Assembly: GCA_002989075.1 (NCBI GenBank)
Contig: PSQN01000004.1
Location: 1,798,001 to 1,862,000 of the forward strand
DNA length: 64,000 nucleotides
Reading direction: 5' to 3'
DNA from: Arthonia radiata
Taxonomy: Eukaryota; Ascomycota; Arthoniomycetes; Arthoniales; Arthoniaceae
How positions within the stretch are numbered: the stretch's first letter is position 1; each line of letters starts with the position of its first letter. Shown one piece after another: positions 41,502-53,900 of the stretch. The notes under the pieces are model-generated. The model saw only the letters and a list, made by a program, of their open reading frames with translations, had not been told where the DNA came from and searched no databases. A program made the translations under genes and the position numbers.

Positions 41502-44144
41502 TCAAGTTCCTGCCGGTGCCGGAGTCCCATTAGAGCTGCTCGTAGTCATGGCTTGGGATGGCACAGGCGCTAAGCTTGGGCTTTGACGAGACTGTTGAGT
41601 TTGCTGCACTTGAGCCAACAATGCCGGGGTCGCTGGTGTCAGCGGTCGAGGAGAATTATTATTCGTGTTCATATTGGCTTGCGGAGGCGCGTATGGCGAG
41701 CCCTGTGGCAGAGGGGACTGCGCTGGTCGTGGCTGCAACTGCGTGCCGCCGCTCATTGGTGCTTGAGGTGCGGGCGCGGTTGCAGTAGCACTTGAATAGC
41801 CATTGCTCGGCGGACGCGACATGATCGGCTGGTATCCAGCTTGATTGCTCGACGGAGGTCTTGGGGTTGTTGAACTCTGATTGTAACCACCATATTGACC
41901 TGGTGTATTCTGCGCACGCTGCTGGTACATAGGCTGAGTCGGAGTTTGCTGATATCCTGTGCCAACGCCACTTGGTTGTTGAGCCGCCAAAGGCCGACTG
42001 TTCGTGTAGGAGTTCAAGGGCGTCCGTCCGTAGTTATTCAACTGATTGTAAGCTGGTCGTGGCGCGCTCGCAGCATAGGACTGTGCAGGTGTCTGCCAGC
42101 TACTCAGCGGAGGTTTGCTCGTGTTAGAAGCGCTCCTCGTGACGTTTGATGGCGTTGCAGGAGCCACTTGACCAGAGTTGGTTCTACCATGATTGAAAGA
42201 TGCAGGTCTGTTCACTGTAGCATTGCGGGTTGCCGAGGATGTTGCAAGGTTCGAGTTGATGGCAGCGGCTGCAGTGAAGCGTGTGGCTTGATCATCATCC
42301 ATCGTGCCCTGGTAATTTCTGCCTTCCAGCAGGATGTCTCGACTCAGAATCAGATCAGCAAGCTGGTCGCCTCCTGCTTTGGCCAGCGTGTAAGGTGGTA
42401 ATCTTGATACAAGGTCGGCAAGCCTAATACGCGACTTGTTGTATATCGAACTCTCGGCTTCATTGGGCCCGGTCCCAGAGCTTAAAGACGATGTCTGGCT
42501 CCCGCCCATCCTCGCAGCGCCCCCTAGATGCGAATTGCGCACTCTTTGATGGGACTGAAGCGTTTCAAGGAGCTCTGATATGTCAAGGAGGATCTTGGCG
42601 GGCTCACCGTCAGCGAGTTGCTGCCCCTCTGAAACCTCTAGATTGACGGGCTCGAAGTTTTCAATGACGTCTTTGAAACCGTCGGGATCAGCATCAATGG
42701 CGTCCACCTCGTCCGTGATTGCACTTTCGTCTAATTGTGGGTCGACAGCGAATGATGGATCGATGTAAGACCCTGCGTAGGAGGCCCACCACAGGTCGTT
42801 CTTGGTCTCCTCAGGAATGAGGGATGCCGAGTTGTCAACGGTAGGCGCAAAGCTTGAGTACACTCGACGAAACAGTGCATCCTCTTTGGCCTTGGCGAGT
42901 GCTGCCTTCATCTGTTCGGGCTGCTCTCGTGTAGCCTCACCACTACTAAGAGCGCGATCGCGCCGCCGCCGTTTAGCTTCAGGCGATGCTATTTCCTGTT
43001 CCGTGGAAATCCCATCGTAACCCAGCCATTGACTAGTCGGAAGCTTCTCGGTCGTATAACCGTGCCTTTGGGAGGGCTCAGTCGAGGCGCTGTCTGTCGA
43101 CCAAGTGATGTTCGCACCCCGACTGGTGGACGAAGATGTCGGCTTCGGAGGCGTGAGTGCTGGCAGCGATGACGGTGGCTGAAATAGATCTCGAAAGCGA
43201 AGATCCGCCTTCGACGCCGGCAACGCGTCTCGAGCTTCTGCAGGGACAAGCTTCGTGCTGATGATTTGATTCCCGAGCAGTCCATTCTCGCGCAAGGGCA
43301 TGAGTGCATCGGAAGAGCTATGCGCTGACGTGTGCGCCGTGGACCACAGGTGCCGTGGAAGAGGCTTCTGAAAGCTAGAGAACAGTTGCTTGTGCTGGCC
43401 CTGTGCGTTTCCAAAGAGTGTCAAGACTGCCTTGCCCTGACCGCCTGTGGAGTCCTCGCCGAGATGGCTGCTCGCGTTATCCTCGGCTTTGACGACGCCG
43501 TTGGTCATGATTTTATCTTCTCGAGTTGACAACGGCGGCGCGTCCGACTGCCTCTGCGTCTGTATGATAAATGCTCGAAGCAGCTTCTTGAACGCCTTCA
43601 GCTGTGCAAAAACGCGGTCTGCTTCCAGTGAGTCGGGCTGATACCTCCATTGTGTCGCGCTCGTGTCATTCTGTTGCGGCGCGAGCGATGCCTGCACCTG
43701 CTCCGTGGCTTGCTCAACATCACCGATGAACTCTTCAACTGATGCATAAGTATTGCTTTCCGCTCTCTGTAAAATGGTGTCTGTGTGTTTTTCAGGGCTA
43801 GAGAGTTTCGCTCTCTTGGAAGCCGGCGCGTGGGTTTCGTTACCTGCATCGGAGCGCAGGCTTTTGGATAGAACGGAGGGGGTGGTGTCATATCTAGATT
43901 CTGTCAGCGATCACTATCGATCAACGTGCTTTCTTGCTGTTCAAGAGGCATACTTTTGTAGGGCTTCGCATATATCTCTTATTTGATTGCCGATCTTGGT
44001 TTCTTCGGCGCTGTGGTTGTTGAATGCATCGATTCCATTTATGCCATCGGTAAGTGTGGAGGAATTGAGGTCATCGTCTCGTTTTCGTTTCCCGTTGAGG
44101 GCGAGAGGTTCACTCGAAGGTGTCGCGGTCTCGGCGGCGGGCAT
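41502..44144 (-). CDS. Uncharacterised nuclear-type protein, Gln/Pro/Asn-rich tail
   Basis: Two exons, 43954..44144 and 41502..43893 (60-nt intron with a GCTGACAG branch region), giving 860 residues. I cannot name it. The N-terminus has a nuclear-signal-like NGKRKRDDDLN and a helical block IRDICEALQKYDTTPSVL, then ASKRAKLSSPEKH and a helical region EEFIGDVEQATEQVQASL followed by DRVFAQLKAFKKLLRAFI. The central part is ordered: ETKNDLWWASYAGSYIDP, FKDVIENFEPVNLEV, ILLDISELLETLQSHQRVRN and VSRLPPYTLAKAGGDQLADL. The last ~230 residues are Gln/Pro/Ser/Asn-rich. I recall this layout from Pezizomycotina chromatin-associated proteins, but that is a weak inference; a bromodomain-like remnant at the N-terminus is possible. 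Confidence 0.75.
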
Positions 44145-44682
44145 TTCTGGAGGGGCTTCGTTTTTGCGACCTGAGCACGCACTACTCGCTGTTCTTGCCC
44201 CCTTCTCACAAAGCGACGACGCTCGCTATTTTCAACACCTCCACAAATGTGGTTCAATGCGATTGGTGATCGAATGTGTATTTGGGGGGAGGGTTGCGAT
44301 GCATTAAAGTGCTCGGAAAAGTGATTTTGGGTCAGGCGAGAAGGGCGGGAGGCAGCCAAAAAGATACAAGAGAATTCACATGCAGAGCAGGATTGACTGT
44401 GAGTTGCAACTTCAGTGATCAAGAGGCTGATGGTATGGAGGCTTGTATTGCCTTTGCTTGCGGCGTCGTCTGGCGTGCATACCGCTCGACGCGACAGTAT
44501 GCTGGAAGTGGGGAGTACTTGAAAGAATGTGGCACGTGGCTGAGCTCCAATCTCGCAGTTCTCAGACTCACGGAAAAGCATTATCTTCACATTCCTTGGC
44601 GTTTACTTCTCCAAATACCTTAACGAGATCTGTGAGATGCAATTGTTAAGCGACAGATCTCACGAAGCTTAAAGAAAGGCCC
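44145..44682. promoter_or_regulatory. Divergent promoter, Gln/Pro-rich gene and COG5
   Basis: 538 bp between the ATG at 44144 (-) and the COG5 ATG at 44683 (+). Open frames here are short. No named site found. Confidence 0.45.
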
Positions 44683-46074
44683 ATGGAGCAGACAGAGCCG
44701 TCGTACATCAATTACGATACCTTCGTCGACCCAGACTTCTCTGCCACCTCGTTCGCGAATCGTTTGGTCCTTTCTACCAACAACCCTTCAGACAGCCCAA
44801 TAGATATCAATACCCCGCTCTCGCGCGTACTCTTCGATGTGCAGGACGTTGACACCCGTATTGATAGCCTGACTTCAAAGTCAGCTCTTCCGCTGTTAGA
44901 GCACACGCGTGACGACGTCCAAGCCGGTAATCGGATCATTCAAGCTCTCGACGCTCAAGTCGCTTCGTTGACGGATGCCTTTGAAAGACTACAGAAGGAG
45001 GTCATACAACGACATGAGGCAGCAGAAGAGACCCGGGTAGCTGCCGAAAGGCTGTGGCATACCGTAAAGTTGGGAAGATCCGTGGGGAGATGCTTGACAC
45101 TTGGGAGGCAGCTGGAGGCACAGATAGCAGAGGTGCAGTCGAGCAAGGTAGCTGCTGGAAAGAGGGAGGATCATGCTGCCATGGTCCGAAGCGCCAACTC
45201 TGTGTTGGGTCTGCGACAGATCTTTGCAACAGCCAAGACTGGAGGAGAGGCCGAAGGTCTTGACAGGATCACCGTGATCAGGACTTTGAGGGCAGAAATG
45301 GTCGACCCAGGGGAAGACGCCTTGATATCTCGAGCCGACCAGGTCGTTGGACAGTTCTCCATGTCATCATTAACAGCGTCAAGCAGTGATACTTCAGCTA
45401 GCAGTAATGCGACATCGATCAATCTTCCACAGACAGAGGAGACCCGCTCGCGTGCGACGTCTGCATTGATCACGCTCTATTTGCTTTCGCCTGTGTCGAG
45501 ATCCGCCCAAGTCGGTGTATTTGAGCCGTCAAAATTGATCGCCGCGTTGCAAGAGTATTTGAGACGAGCCATCACCTCTTCACTGGCAGGCTTAGCAACA
45601 GGACTTGCCACGTTGCCGAAGCTCGATCGAACTTTGTCGGAGGTGTCGGCACGCTGTCAAAATATCGTTGCGCTCGAGATGTTGCTCGAATCGATCAAGC
45701 CACCACAGCACCCAATGATATCAGGCACGGACGTTCCATCCACGAAAAAGGGCGAGAGCCCCTCAATGGCCGCTCCGAGCAACTTTCTTCAGCCTCTACT
45801 CAACTCCCTGGACACAAATTCGCTTCCTTCATACTTCTGGCGGTCGATGGCCTCTCAATTGACGTCTCGCGTTCAGAAGATCCTTCGAGATGGAGGGGTC
45901 TCAGCGCGGACCCTGCGGACGAATCGTGATAGGGTCGGCGATGCGATCCGTAGATGTGTCAACCGGGGGTCACAGCTTCCGGCGAGCTCGTTGAGCAAAG
46001 GGAAAACCACTGTGGTGCGGAACTGGGAGCGAGAAGCGGCTGTCATGGTATCGTCTGTAGTCAAGGTACTGTAA
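44683..46074 (+). CDS. COG5: COG5, conserved oligomeric Golgi complex subunit
   Basis: Subunit 5 of the COG tethering complex, which recycles glycosylation enzymes within the Golgi. Single exon, 463 residues. The N-terminus YINYDTFVDPDFSATSFAN, then NPSDSPIDINTPLSRVLFD and SKSALPLLEHTRDDVQAG, is the recognisable Cog5 start. A coiled-coil follows (about residues 75-160, DAQVASLTDAFERLQKEVIQ). Next come LGLRQIFATAKTGG and a C-terminal helical region with SPVSRSAQVGVFEPSKLIA. The length is close to other fungal Cog5 proteins. It is convergent with the next gene, with 22 bp between their stops. Confidence 0.9.
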   Translation: MEQTEPSYINYDTFVDPDFSATSFANRLVLSTNNPSDSPIDINTPLSRVLFDVQDVDTRIDSLTSKSALPLLEHTRDDVQAGNRIIQALDAQVASLTDAFERLQKEVIQRHEAAEETRVAAERLWHTVKLGRSVGRCLTLGRQLEAQIAEVQSSKVAAGKREDHAAMVRSANSVLGLRQIFATAKTGGEAEGLDRITVIRTLRAEMVDPGEDALISRADQVVGQFSMSSLTASSSDTSASSNATSINLPQTEETRSRATSALITLYLLSPVSRSAQVGVFEPSKLIAALQEYLRRAITSSLAGLATGLATLPKLDRTLSEVSARCQNIVALEMLLESIKPPQHPMISGTDVPSTKKGESPSMAAPSNFLQPLLNSLDTNSLPSYFWRSMASQLTSRVQKILRDGGVSARTLRTNRDRVGDAIRRCVNRGSQLPASSLSKGKTTVVRNWEREAAVMVSSVVKVL

Positions 46075-46096
46075 TGCGAGTCCGGCTGACGCGCTT

Positions 46097-46762
46097 TCAT
46101 TCGGCAAATGCGCGTGTGCATACCTCCATTGCAGCAGCTACTGTGTAACACGCCCACGTACTGCCTTGAGCTTTCGGAAGGATGGAGATGGTATCGCCGG
46201 TGTTCGGTCCTCGAAGCCATCGTGCCTTGTCGCCCTCTTGATCTGCATTAATCACTACATCATGGACTAGATAGCGCCCATCCCCTGGTTTGTTACGAGC
46301 AATGATCGGCCCTTCGGCGACGACAGGGCTCCAACGTGTGGCAAGCTGATACCACGAACCCACATCCGAGTCCTGCTGGCTGTCGCCTCGCCAATCCTGA
46401 CAGCGGCCCATGATAATGATTCTGAGCTGTCTTACCGAAGCCTCACCGCGCCCGGTCAATGGGATCGTCTCCAGGAAGGGACTCCCCGAGGATATCCGGC
46501 CAGAAAAAGCCCGTAACATATCCCGATTATGGTGGCTTTCACGCCGGCTTGAAACTGTGCAATGCCAGAACTCTCCTAGATCAAGAATACGAGCAACAAT
46601 GTGCGGCACATGGATTCCTAGCTTCACACAGAGCAAATCATAGACAGTTTCTGGGGATGCCGGCTCTTCGCGGGCGAAGTGGTGCAATATCTGATATAGT
46701 CGCGTCGGTGCCATCTTGGCGCTGGTGCCGGGTGCAGGAGAAAGCAGGACGAAAGAATGCAT
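46097..46762 (-). CDS. Hypothetical protein, fungal F-box/ankyrin-type C-terminal module
   Basis: 221 residues from the ATG at 46762, with a second ATG at residue 17. The segment RQLRIIIMGRCQDWRGDSQQ followed by SWYQLATRW recalls a module common in fungal hypothetical proteins, where a DQGW...WFEA pattern is usual. The end GDTISILPKAQGSTWACYTV recalls the terminal GD-x-I ... PGW-x-NYV strand of the same module (family memory, not searched). No F-box is visible upstream. A second frame on the same strand (46624..46890) overlaps the start and might contribute an exon. Whether it is expressed is uncertain. Confidence 0.5.
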   Translation of the reverse strand: MHSFVLLSPAPGTSAKMAPTRLYQILHHFAREEPASPETVYDLLCVKLGIHVPHIVARILDLGEFWHCTVSSRRESHHNRDMLRAFSGRISSGSPFLETIPLTGRGEASVRQLRIIIMGRCQDWRGDSQQDSDVGSWYQLATRWSPVVAEGPIIARNKPGDGRYLVHDVVINADQEGDKARWLRGPNTGDTISILPKAQGSTWACYTVAAAMEVCTRAFAE

Positions 46763-47946
46763 TCAATATCAGATTGGAGAGCATTAATCAAGTTGCCTGG
46801 CAGGGGCGCGTCACCCACATCTGGTGGCAGATCTGTAATTGGCAGATACAAGCTGCCGTCTAGAAGGACAACACGACACCTTTCCTGCATTGAAGTGCAA
46901 GAAATGTGCTAGTTGGCTCGTGCCAACACGACAGACGGGAATAGGGAGAAAGGCTGCGGTGCAATGAAGATAGACGCCGACCTCGCTGCAATTTCCCACG
47001 CGCTTGGACGCGTCCTTAGCGTGTCCACACTTCGACTTCATGAAATCGTTTCCATCTCTTGAAGTCTCCCACCTGTGTCCTAAGTCATCACAATCACTCT
47101 CGGCCACCCTTTCTTTGGCCTCGTACCGAACACTGGTGTTCCGTGGAGCAGCGAGCAGCTCGGGAGGGTAATAGCATGACGATGATGCCCATCTGCGCCA
47201 GTCTACCAGGGCGTCCGTGAGCTCGTTATGGACCGCTTAGCGATACCTTCTTCACCTGCATACATGCTATCATCGGCAAGATGCAGGCAGCCGCCGTCTT
47301 CGTTCTCCTCATTTACTCCTCACCATGCGTCTTCCCGTGACTTCGCTTAAACATCTTGCAGCAGAGCCTGTCGCTGCACGCTCTTACGTTGTCCTGTTGT
47401 CTCCTCTTCAACCTCTTTGTTTCATTGCTCATGATGCTTGCGATGATGAGATGGGTGTTAACAGCCAGTCTCTGCAGGCTTTCATCTGTTAGCTTTCTGC
47501 TCATGCAGGAGCCGGGTGCTTGCTGCGGGTCGGGGCAGTGGCAGCACGATCTCAGCGGCATGATGCTTTGAGACGCGTGTTGTGCAGGCTGAACATGGTA
47601 GGTTGAAGCCAGTTGCATTGCTACTACTCTAGGTGAGATTCGTCCGCTTTACTTCTCAAGTGCGTACCCGGGCTGACTGCTGGCTTGCGCTCGGACTCTC
47701 CGCGCTTTGGAGAGCACTTGTGGGCTGCAAAAACGGTCAGAATGCGAAGTGTGGTCACGTTGTCAAACAATATGAAGCGGAGGTGGGGAGACGAACGCGA
47801 CGTCACGCGTGCAAAACACGACCGCGTCACCGCCTTTCTCCCAGGCAACCGACTTGACTTGCTGACTCAGCTCCCACACTCTGCCACCCTCTCATCCACC
47901 CACTCTTGTTCTTCCAATATGAGGCTTGCCCATTAGCAACCGCACC
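46763..47946. promoter_or_regulatory. 1.2-kb divergent upstream region
   Basis: Between the hypothetical gene (-) and the giant gene (+). ACGCGT occurs at 47008, 47573 and 47805, spread over 800 bp; only the last is near the giant gene's ATG (137 bp). A pyrimidine-rich run at about 47860-47925 leads into that ATG. No coding frame with features. Confidence 0.45.
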
Positions 47947-50900
47947 ATGGCGTCCGATGAGCATCACATGGGCATCTTGACGGCGCTACTCAATCATCTC
48001 ACCCTACCACCCAGACTTCCCTCTTGTGAAGATAACGACCCTTCGCAAATCGCGAAACTCTTCAATCAGCGGCTGTTAGCTGCCGCAAGAGATCTGCGCG
48101 ACCATTGTAAGTCTGAATGACTTTCTGGAAAGCCCTTCTATTGACACTGCCAGGTGATGATGAGCTTCTTGGAGCGCTTAACAAGACCTGCAGAGCACTC
48201 TCGGCCACGGAAAATGTTCACCGCAGTGGCTTCGTCGACCAGCGTGCCCTTGTTCATGCTTGCCAATTATTGGAAGACGGAGACTTCTTGATTCTTCACA
48301 TCATCGAGCAGAACGCAGGCTTGATTCTCAGGAAGCAGACATCCAAGGTGACGTTCGACGTCTTTGAAGCGTCAGCTCAATCTGCTAGTGTGCTCGAGGC
48401 CACAGCAGCTCTTCAATGGGACTTCCCAGGGAGCGCCGTTTCTGTGCCGATCGAAACGTTTCAAGAATCTGGGTTCCTCGAAAACTTAGCTCGCTTCCTT
48501 GACCAGGCCAGCCACGAATCCATCCAACAATCCTCAGCAAGCGTTTTTAAGTCTGGAAACACCATCACAGAGCATCGAGATACGTCAGACCCAGCGTTGA
48601 TATCGTGTCTCGTCATGGCACTTCTCGAAGTCAATGGAACTCACGAGCCTGCGCACATCATTCGGAAGAGAGTTCGAGACGATGTCTGTTTTGAAGCGAA
48701 GGGAAATCCTTGGAGAAGAGCTGCTTTCTGGCTTGTGCTTCGTGTCGCAGTTCAGCAATCCCTTCACAAAATGCTTGGAGATTATATTGGACGCCAGCTG
48801 TACAAGATTCTGATTGTCAACGTGCTCCAGATATTTTGCGGTCACCTAATTTCCGCGAACGACTTCCCTGTCGAAGGCCTTGCCCTGGTCCGCACAAAGC
48901 TTGGATACCGTCTCAGCAAGCTTACAGCTCACATTTCAGGTTCGACATCGTCCATAGCCGCGGCTATCAAGCGACTCTTCTCCTATGTTGAGGAGTCTTG
49001 CGAGCCAGTCATGAACAATCTCAACGGACTCATCAATTCAAAGTGGGAGACTTTCAAGATGCGCAACCGCAGGCCAATCACTGCTCTTCCCGACAGAGCC
49101 GCACCGGAGGACATGTTTATGTCTATGAGCCATAGTTTCGATTACCTGATGCGCGTTATGACCTCTCAGGACCTTATTCACTCGTCACAATTCCTGGTGC
49201 AAGGCTCCCGCAATGCCATCAAGAGTCCGTGCAGCTCGATCATGGCGAAGTACGTCAACTTAAAGAATCAAGAGATGCATTTGCACAGACTCGCCGTCGA
49301 ACCCTCTGGAACCAGTTGCGAAGAGTACTGCAACGCAATCTTCTCTTATCAAAACTTAGTGGGCGACGCTTACAATGGTTACGTTCTCGGAAACAGCATC
49401 ATGCTATTGACGATCATGGAGCTCTGGTGTGCTCTAGATCGTGTAGTCGTGGGAGAGTTTCCGCTGCTCAAGGACCATCCGCTACCCTTTCCGCAAGATC
49501 TCCTCGCCGTCCTACAGACATCGACTCGCAAGGACATGCTTCGACTTCATGAGGTTGAAAAATACCTGGATCTCCGTCTGCAAAATAGCACCAAGCACTT
49601 GCCCTCGATCTTCAGTGATCCAAGCAGCACTTGTCTTGCAGCCAGATTTTATGACGAGTCTTCAGAGCTGCAGGAGATGCACCAAGAGATAGTTGAGCAG
49701 TCGCAAGTCGACGCGGAGGCCAAAAAGGAGGAATTGAAGGACTTGACTGACCAATATAACGAAACGTTGCAACAAGAGGCGAACAGTACCTGCATGCTTG
49801 TGCCAGATCCCGAGTATATTGGGCTCAAGATACACAACGAACAGGCTTGTACGAAATGCTTTCTGAAGCGCAAGCTGAGACGATTCTGGATCGAGGTGTT
49901 TGAGCATCCCCTACCGCCCGATGAGAGCCAGCAAAAAGCTATCTGCTTTGAATTATGCTGTCCGCCATCTTTCGCAGTCTACAGGGATGTGACTTGGACC
50001 TTGATGCGCAAGCTGGGCTCAAAGCAGCCGGCGAAAGAAGCAGCGCCATCTGCACGACTCTTCAACTATGATACTCTTGCTCAACATGCGCAGACTCAAG
50101 AGAGCGCTTTTACTCTTGCTTCGAAGACTAAGCCAATTATGAACAGTCACTACAAGCGAAAGAGACTTCCGGCCAAGCCCCGTGATGTGGTCGTTGCCTG
50201 CTCTCTAACGATGGCATACTTTGACACCTCACTTGAAGTATGGGCGTCAAATCACAACGCTCCTCCTTCGTTCGCATCCCTATGCACACCGAGCTTACCA
50301 ATCAGCTCCTCGCTGCAAGCTTTGCAGCTCGATTCCGACTTTGCTGTTGACAAGGCTGGTCCGACTCCAAATACTGTCGTTGCTAGTCAGACGAAATGCC
50401 CGCCAAGTTCCAACATAAGTGAGTACTTGGCATTTCAAGAGCTCTACACAGGAGCGGCATTGAAATGGGTGCAACTTCTCCGGGAACTTGGCTGCTCCAA
50501 CATCAATTTCAGTGCAGCTGCTACCACGGTCATTGTATCGCGCGTTGTGCTTCAGGCGGGACCCAAGGCTGGCAGTGATCTTCTGCGGCAGGGACACTGG
50601 GTTCTGAATGACGCCGCATTTTGCAGTCAGCTCATGGACCAAATCGCAATCAGGACCACTGCTATTGCCAGCAACTGGCGCGAGTCACAGTGTGTTGAAT
50701 CAATGTTGACAATACTGTTACGCATGCTGGCACTCACTGAAAACAAAGATATCATCTTAAGAGGCTTTGAGCTGTTGGCCTCCATTCGCGTGCTAGCCCT
50801 GCGTTGGATCCGCGATCTTCAGAAAGAGATACATTCCGCGAAAGATGCCGCAACATTCGAGCAGCGCCGAAAAGATGTACTTTGGGCGTGCTTGCTCGCT

Positions 50901-53900
50901 CGACGGACGTTATATGTGTCTACAAGTCATGAGTCTATCGTGATTGACGAACATCTTGCCCAAGTTTGGGTTGAGTCCTCGGTGATACTGATGCAGAATA
51001 CCGAGGACTCATTCAGCTCCATGCCAACATCTGTCCGGCATGCATTCATTAGAGATTGGCGAGCTCTGGCCGATTTCAAGCGCGATCTCCGCCGTTCTTT
51101 GCTTCGGCATCCGCAAATACTGGGCAAAGGCATCAACAACGTATTACAACGACTTGAGGAGGATGTGTCCCATGAGTTTCAGGGTTGGCAGCAGGTCGAC
51201 GACGAATGGTTCACTTCAATGACCATTGCGCAAGCTGGACAGAACGCTCAGCAGGTGGACTACAACTACATGAAAGGCATACTCCTCATTGATGGCCAGC
51301 CTCTGGGCAAACTGCCTGATGAGCACAGAGAGACAATTGTTGTAAAAGACCTGTTTGGAGACCAGCCACTTCTGACCTATCCATCCAACATGTTTGGCAT
51401 GCTGTACATGATGGCCATGCCGGTCGAGAAGCACGCAGTACACTTCGGACGTCGCGGGAATCTGCAGATCATGAGGACCACACATCTTCCCAGCGGTGCT
51501 ACATACGAGATTGTCCCGATGAATGTGTTCGGTCAACGATCAGCATCCGATCTTCCTGGTCCGTTGATAGACGGCTGCATGCACTGGCTCAATCTACACA
51601 ACGCAAACCTTGAAGTGCGACCTCGAAGCGACGTGTGGAAGTACAAGGAGCACAACTGGACGCTTGATCTTAATTCGCGGCGTATGTGGCGTAGGCAACA
51701 TGTTTTGATCAATCCGGCCAGTCAGTTGTACAAGCGAGTGACAAGTATCTTCGATGACTTTGAGCCTCCCGACCGAATGCTTCTATACCAGCCTGTGGAG
51801 GTGCAAAAATCTCTTACCTTACAACTGACAGGTCTGGATCTAATGTTCTTCGTGAACAGAAACGGCTTGCTGCAGTCCCGAGAGCTTCGGGCAGAAGTCG
51901 ACCCCAATCAGGATGCTGGAACGTGGTATGGACTCCGAAGCAAGCTAGTGCTCCGAAACTATACAACTCGGAGTCAACGCAGCATCATCATTCCCTTAGG
52001 GACCCCACTCATCCGCAGACAAGGCATGCACGTGTCCATCAGTATCGCCCCGAGTGGTGCGTACGCGAGATTTACCATTGACAATTTATTACAGCGCCTC
52101 GATTGTACGGCTGAACCGCTCCTGATCTACTTGCGGGCTCAATACCATGCATTGACGTCTTTCGTTTTGGCAGATCCGCTGACTGGACACACTGGTACAC
52201 AAGAAGCTTTGAAATATCTTCGGGCCGCCAATGCTCAGCCCTGGAGTCCACTGAGCGACCCTCAACGCAAGATCTTGGCCACCATCGCGAACATCACACC
52301 CAGGCGCGAATTTTATCCCCCGGGACGCAAGAGCATGCAGCGCGTGACGTGGGATGAGAACCTCACCGTGACGATACAGAATGATGAACTGCGTTCTCTT
52401 GCGCAAGTCGTTGTCAATCGTTCCGATACTTTGGATATGTTTCATAATCCCAAGAGAAGCACGACGAAAACTAATATCGATCCGTATTACGCGCTCACCA
52501 GACGCGCGGTCTCGAGACATGGCATGCACCAGCAGCACAGTTCTGTGGTCGGCTCACAAGATCACTGGCCCGATTTAATATACTCAAGTCGGGATGGCAT
52601 TGCCAGTGGCGCAAGGCGTACTGGCGTAATTGAGGTTACGTCGTACTTGAAGGCATGGTCTTCGTCATTGGTACTGCCATCGGCTCTTGTACTGAAGGTG
52701 CAGACTTGGGAGGCGCTCCGCGGCTTCGTCGCCACGTACGAAATGCAGTCCATGGGAGAAGCGCTCAACACGAATTTTGCCCAAGACTTCGCTCCCATAG
52801 CTAATCTATGCCGCAAAGCGAGCAAAGAGAGCAGATACGAGTTGATGTTCTTGTTTGCCCTCTTATCGTACGGAGAGCAGACAGATATGGACGTCATTCG
52901 ATCTCTAGTCGCCTTTGCGACAATTGACTCTGTTAAGACGATTTCGCCGCCGACGTGGTCCGATTATTCTGATTTCAAAATCGACGAGCGGCCAACGTCA
53001 GTCTGGCTCAAGCAAGAGCTGCAGCCAAGCAGAATTCCATTCAAGGGCGACGATCGACTTCGCAACGACGCCGGCTTAACGCCGAAGCAAGTCTCACGTC
53101 TGCAAGCCGAGCAGAAGGAGCATGACGCCGAGTCTGCGAAACAGCTGGCCCACTTTGCCGACCATCTTCTGATGACCGTGTGGCCGGAACCCTCCTTGGA
53201 CGAGTCTCATTTGCCGGAGGTGCCCTTGATCAGCGGGAGCAAGGCATTGGATCTCATCAGAATGGATTGGCAGCGTATGGCTCAGAACCATCAGCTTGCC
53301 GTATTTCTCAATCAGATTCAAGCAGTCTTCGATGTACACCGCAGGATTGAGCCTCCACATGTTCCCGTCCACTTTGCTGCCTCTGCGCCTCTGCAGGATC
53401 ATGATGATCTCGAGCAAGTGGTGCCTAGCCTTCTCACTCTGGTCCGGCTGAGCAAGTGTAACCTTGACCACCTCAAAGCTTTCCGTGTACCCGATGATAA
53501 ACTTGTCGACGGACAAGACAATGAAATGAAGCCTGAATATCCAGATCAGAACAAGTCATCTGGCAGAAGTGTGGTAAGCGATGAGCTTCGCGAGATAATC
53601 GACCAATTCACGCGCTCAAAGAATGCTACACGTTGTCAGTATGGTCACGATCTCAGCGGTAGTTTACAAGCGTTCCTGCAAATATCTTCACAGCCCTCGG
53701 TTTATTCACACGACGTTTCTCTCAGCAAAGTGCAAGCTGAGATGCAAAAAGGACACAACGTCGTCAAAACATTCGAAGCTGCTTTTGCAGAGATGCTATT
53801 GTCTGATACTCGAAGTTTTTGGCTGAGCAAAGCTGGTCTATGGCCGCGGATCAGCCCAATGGCTCTTTTGGGGCTTCTCGTGGCTAGTCAAGGCATCATG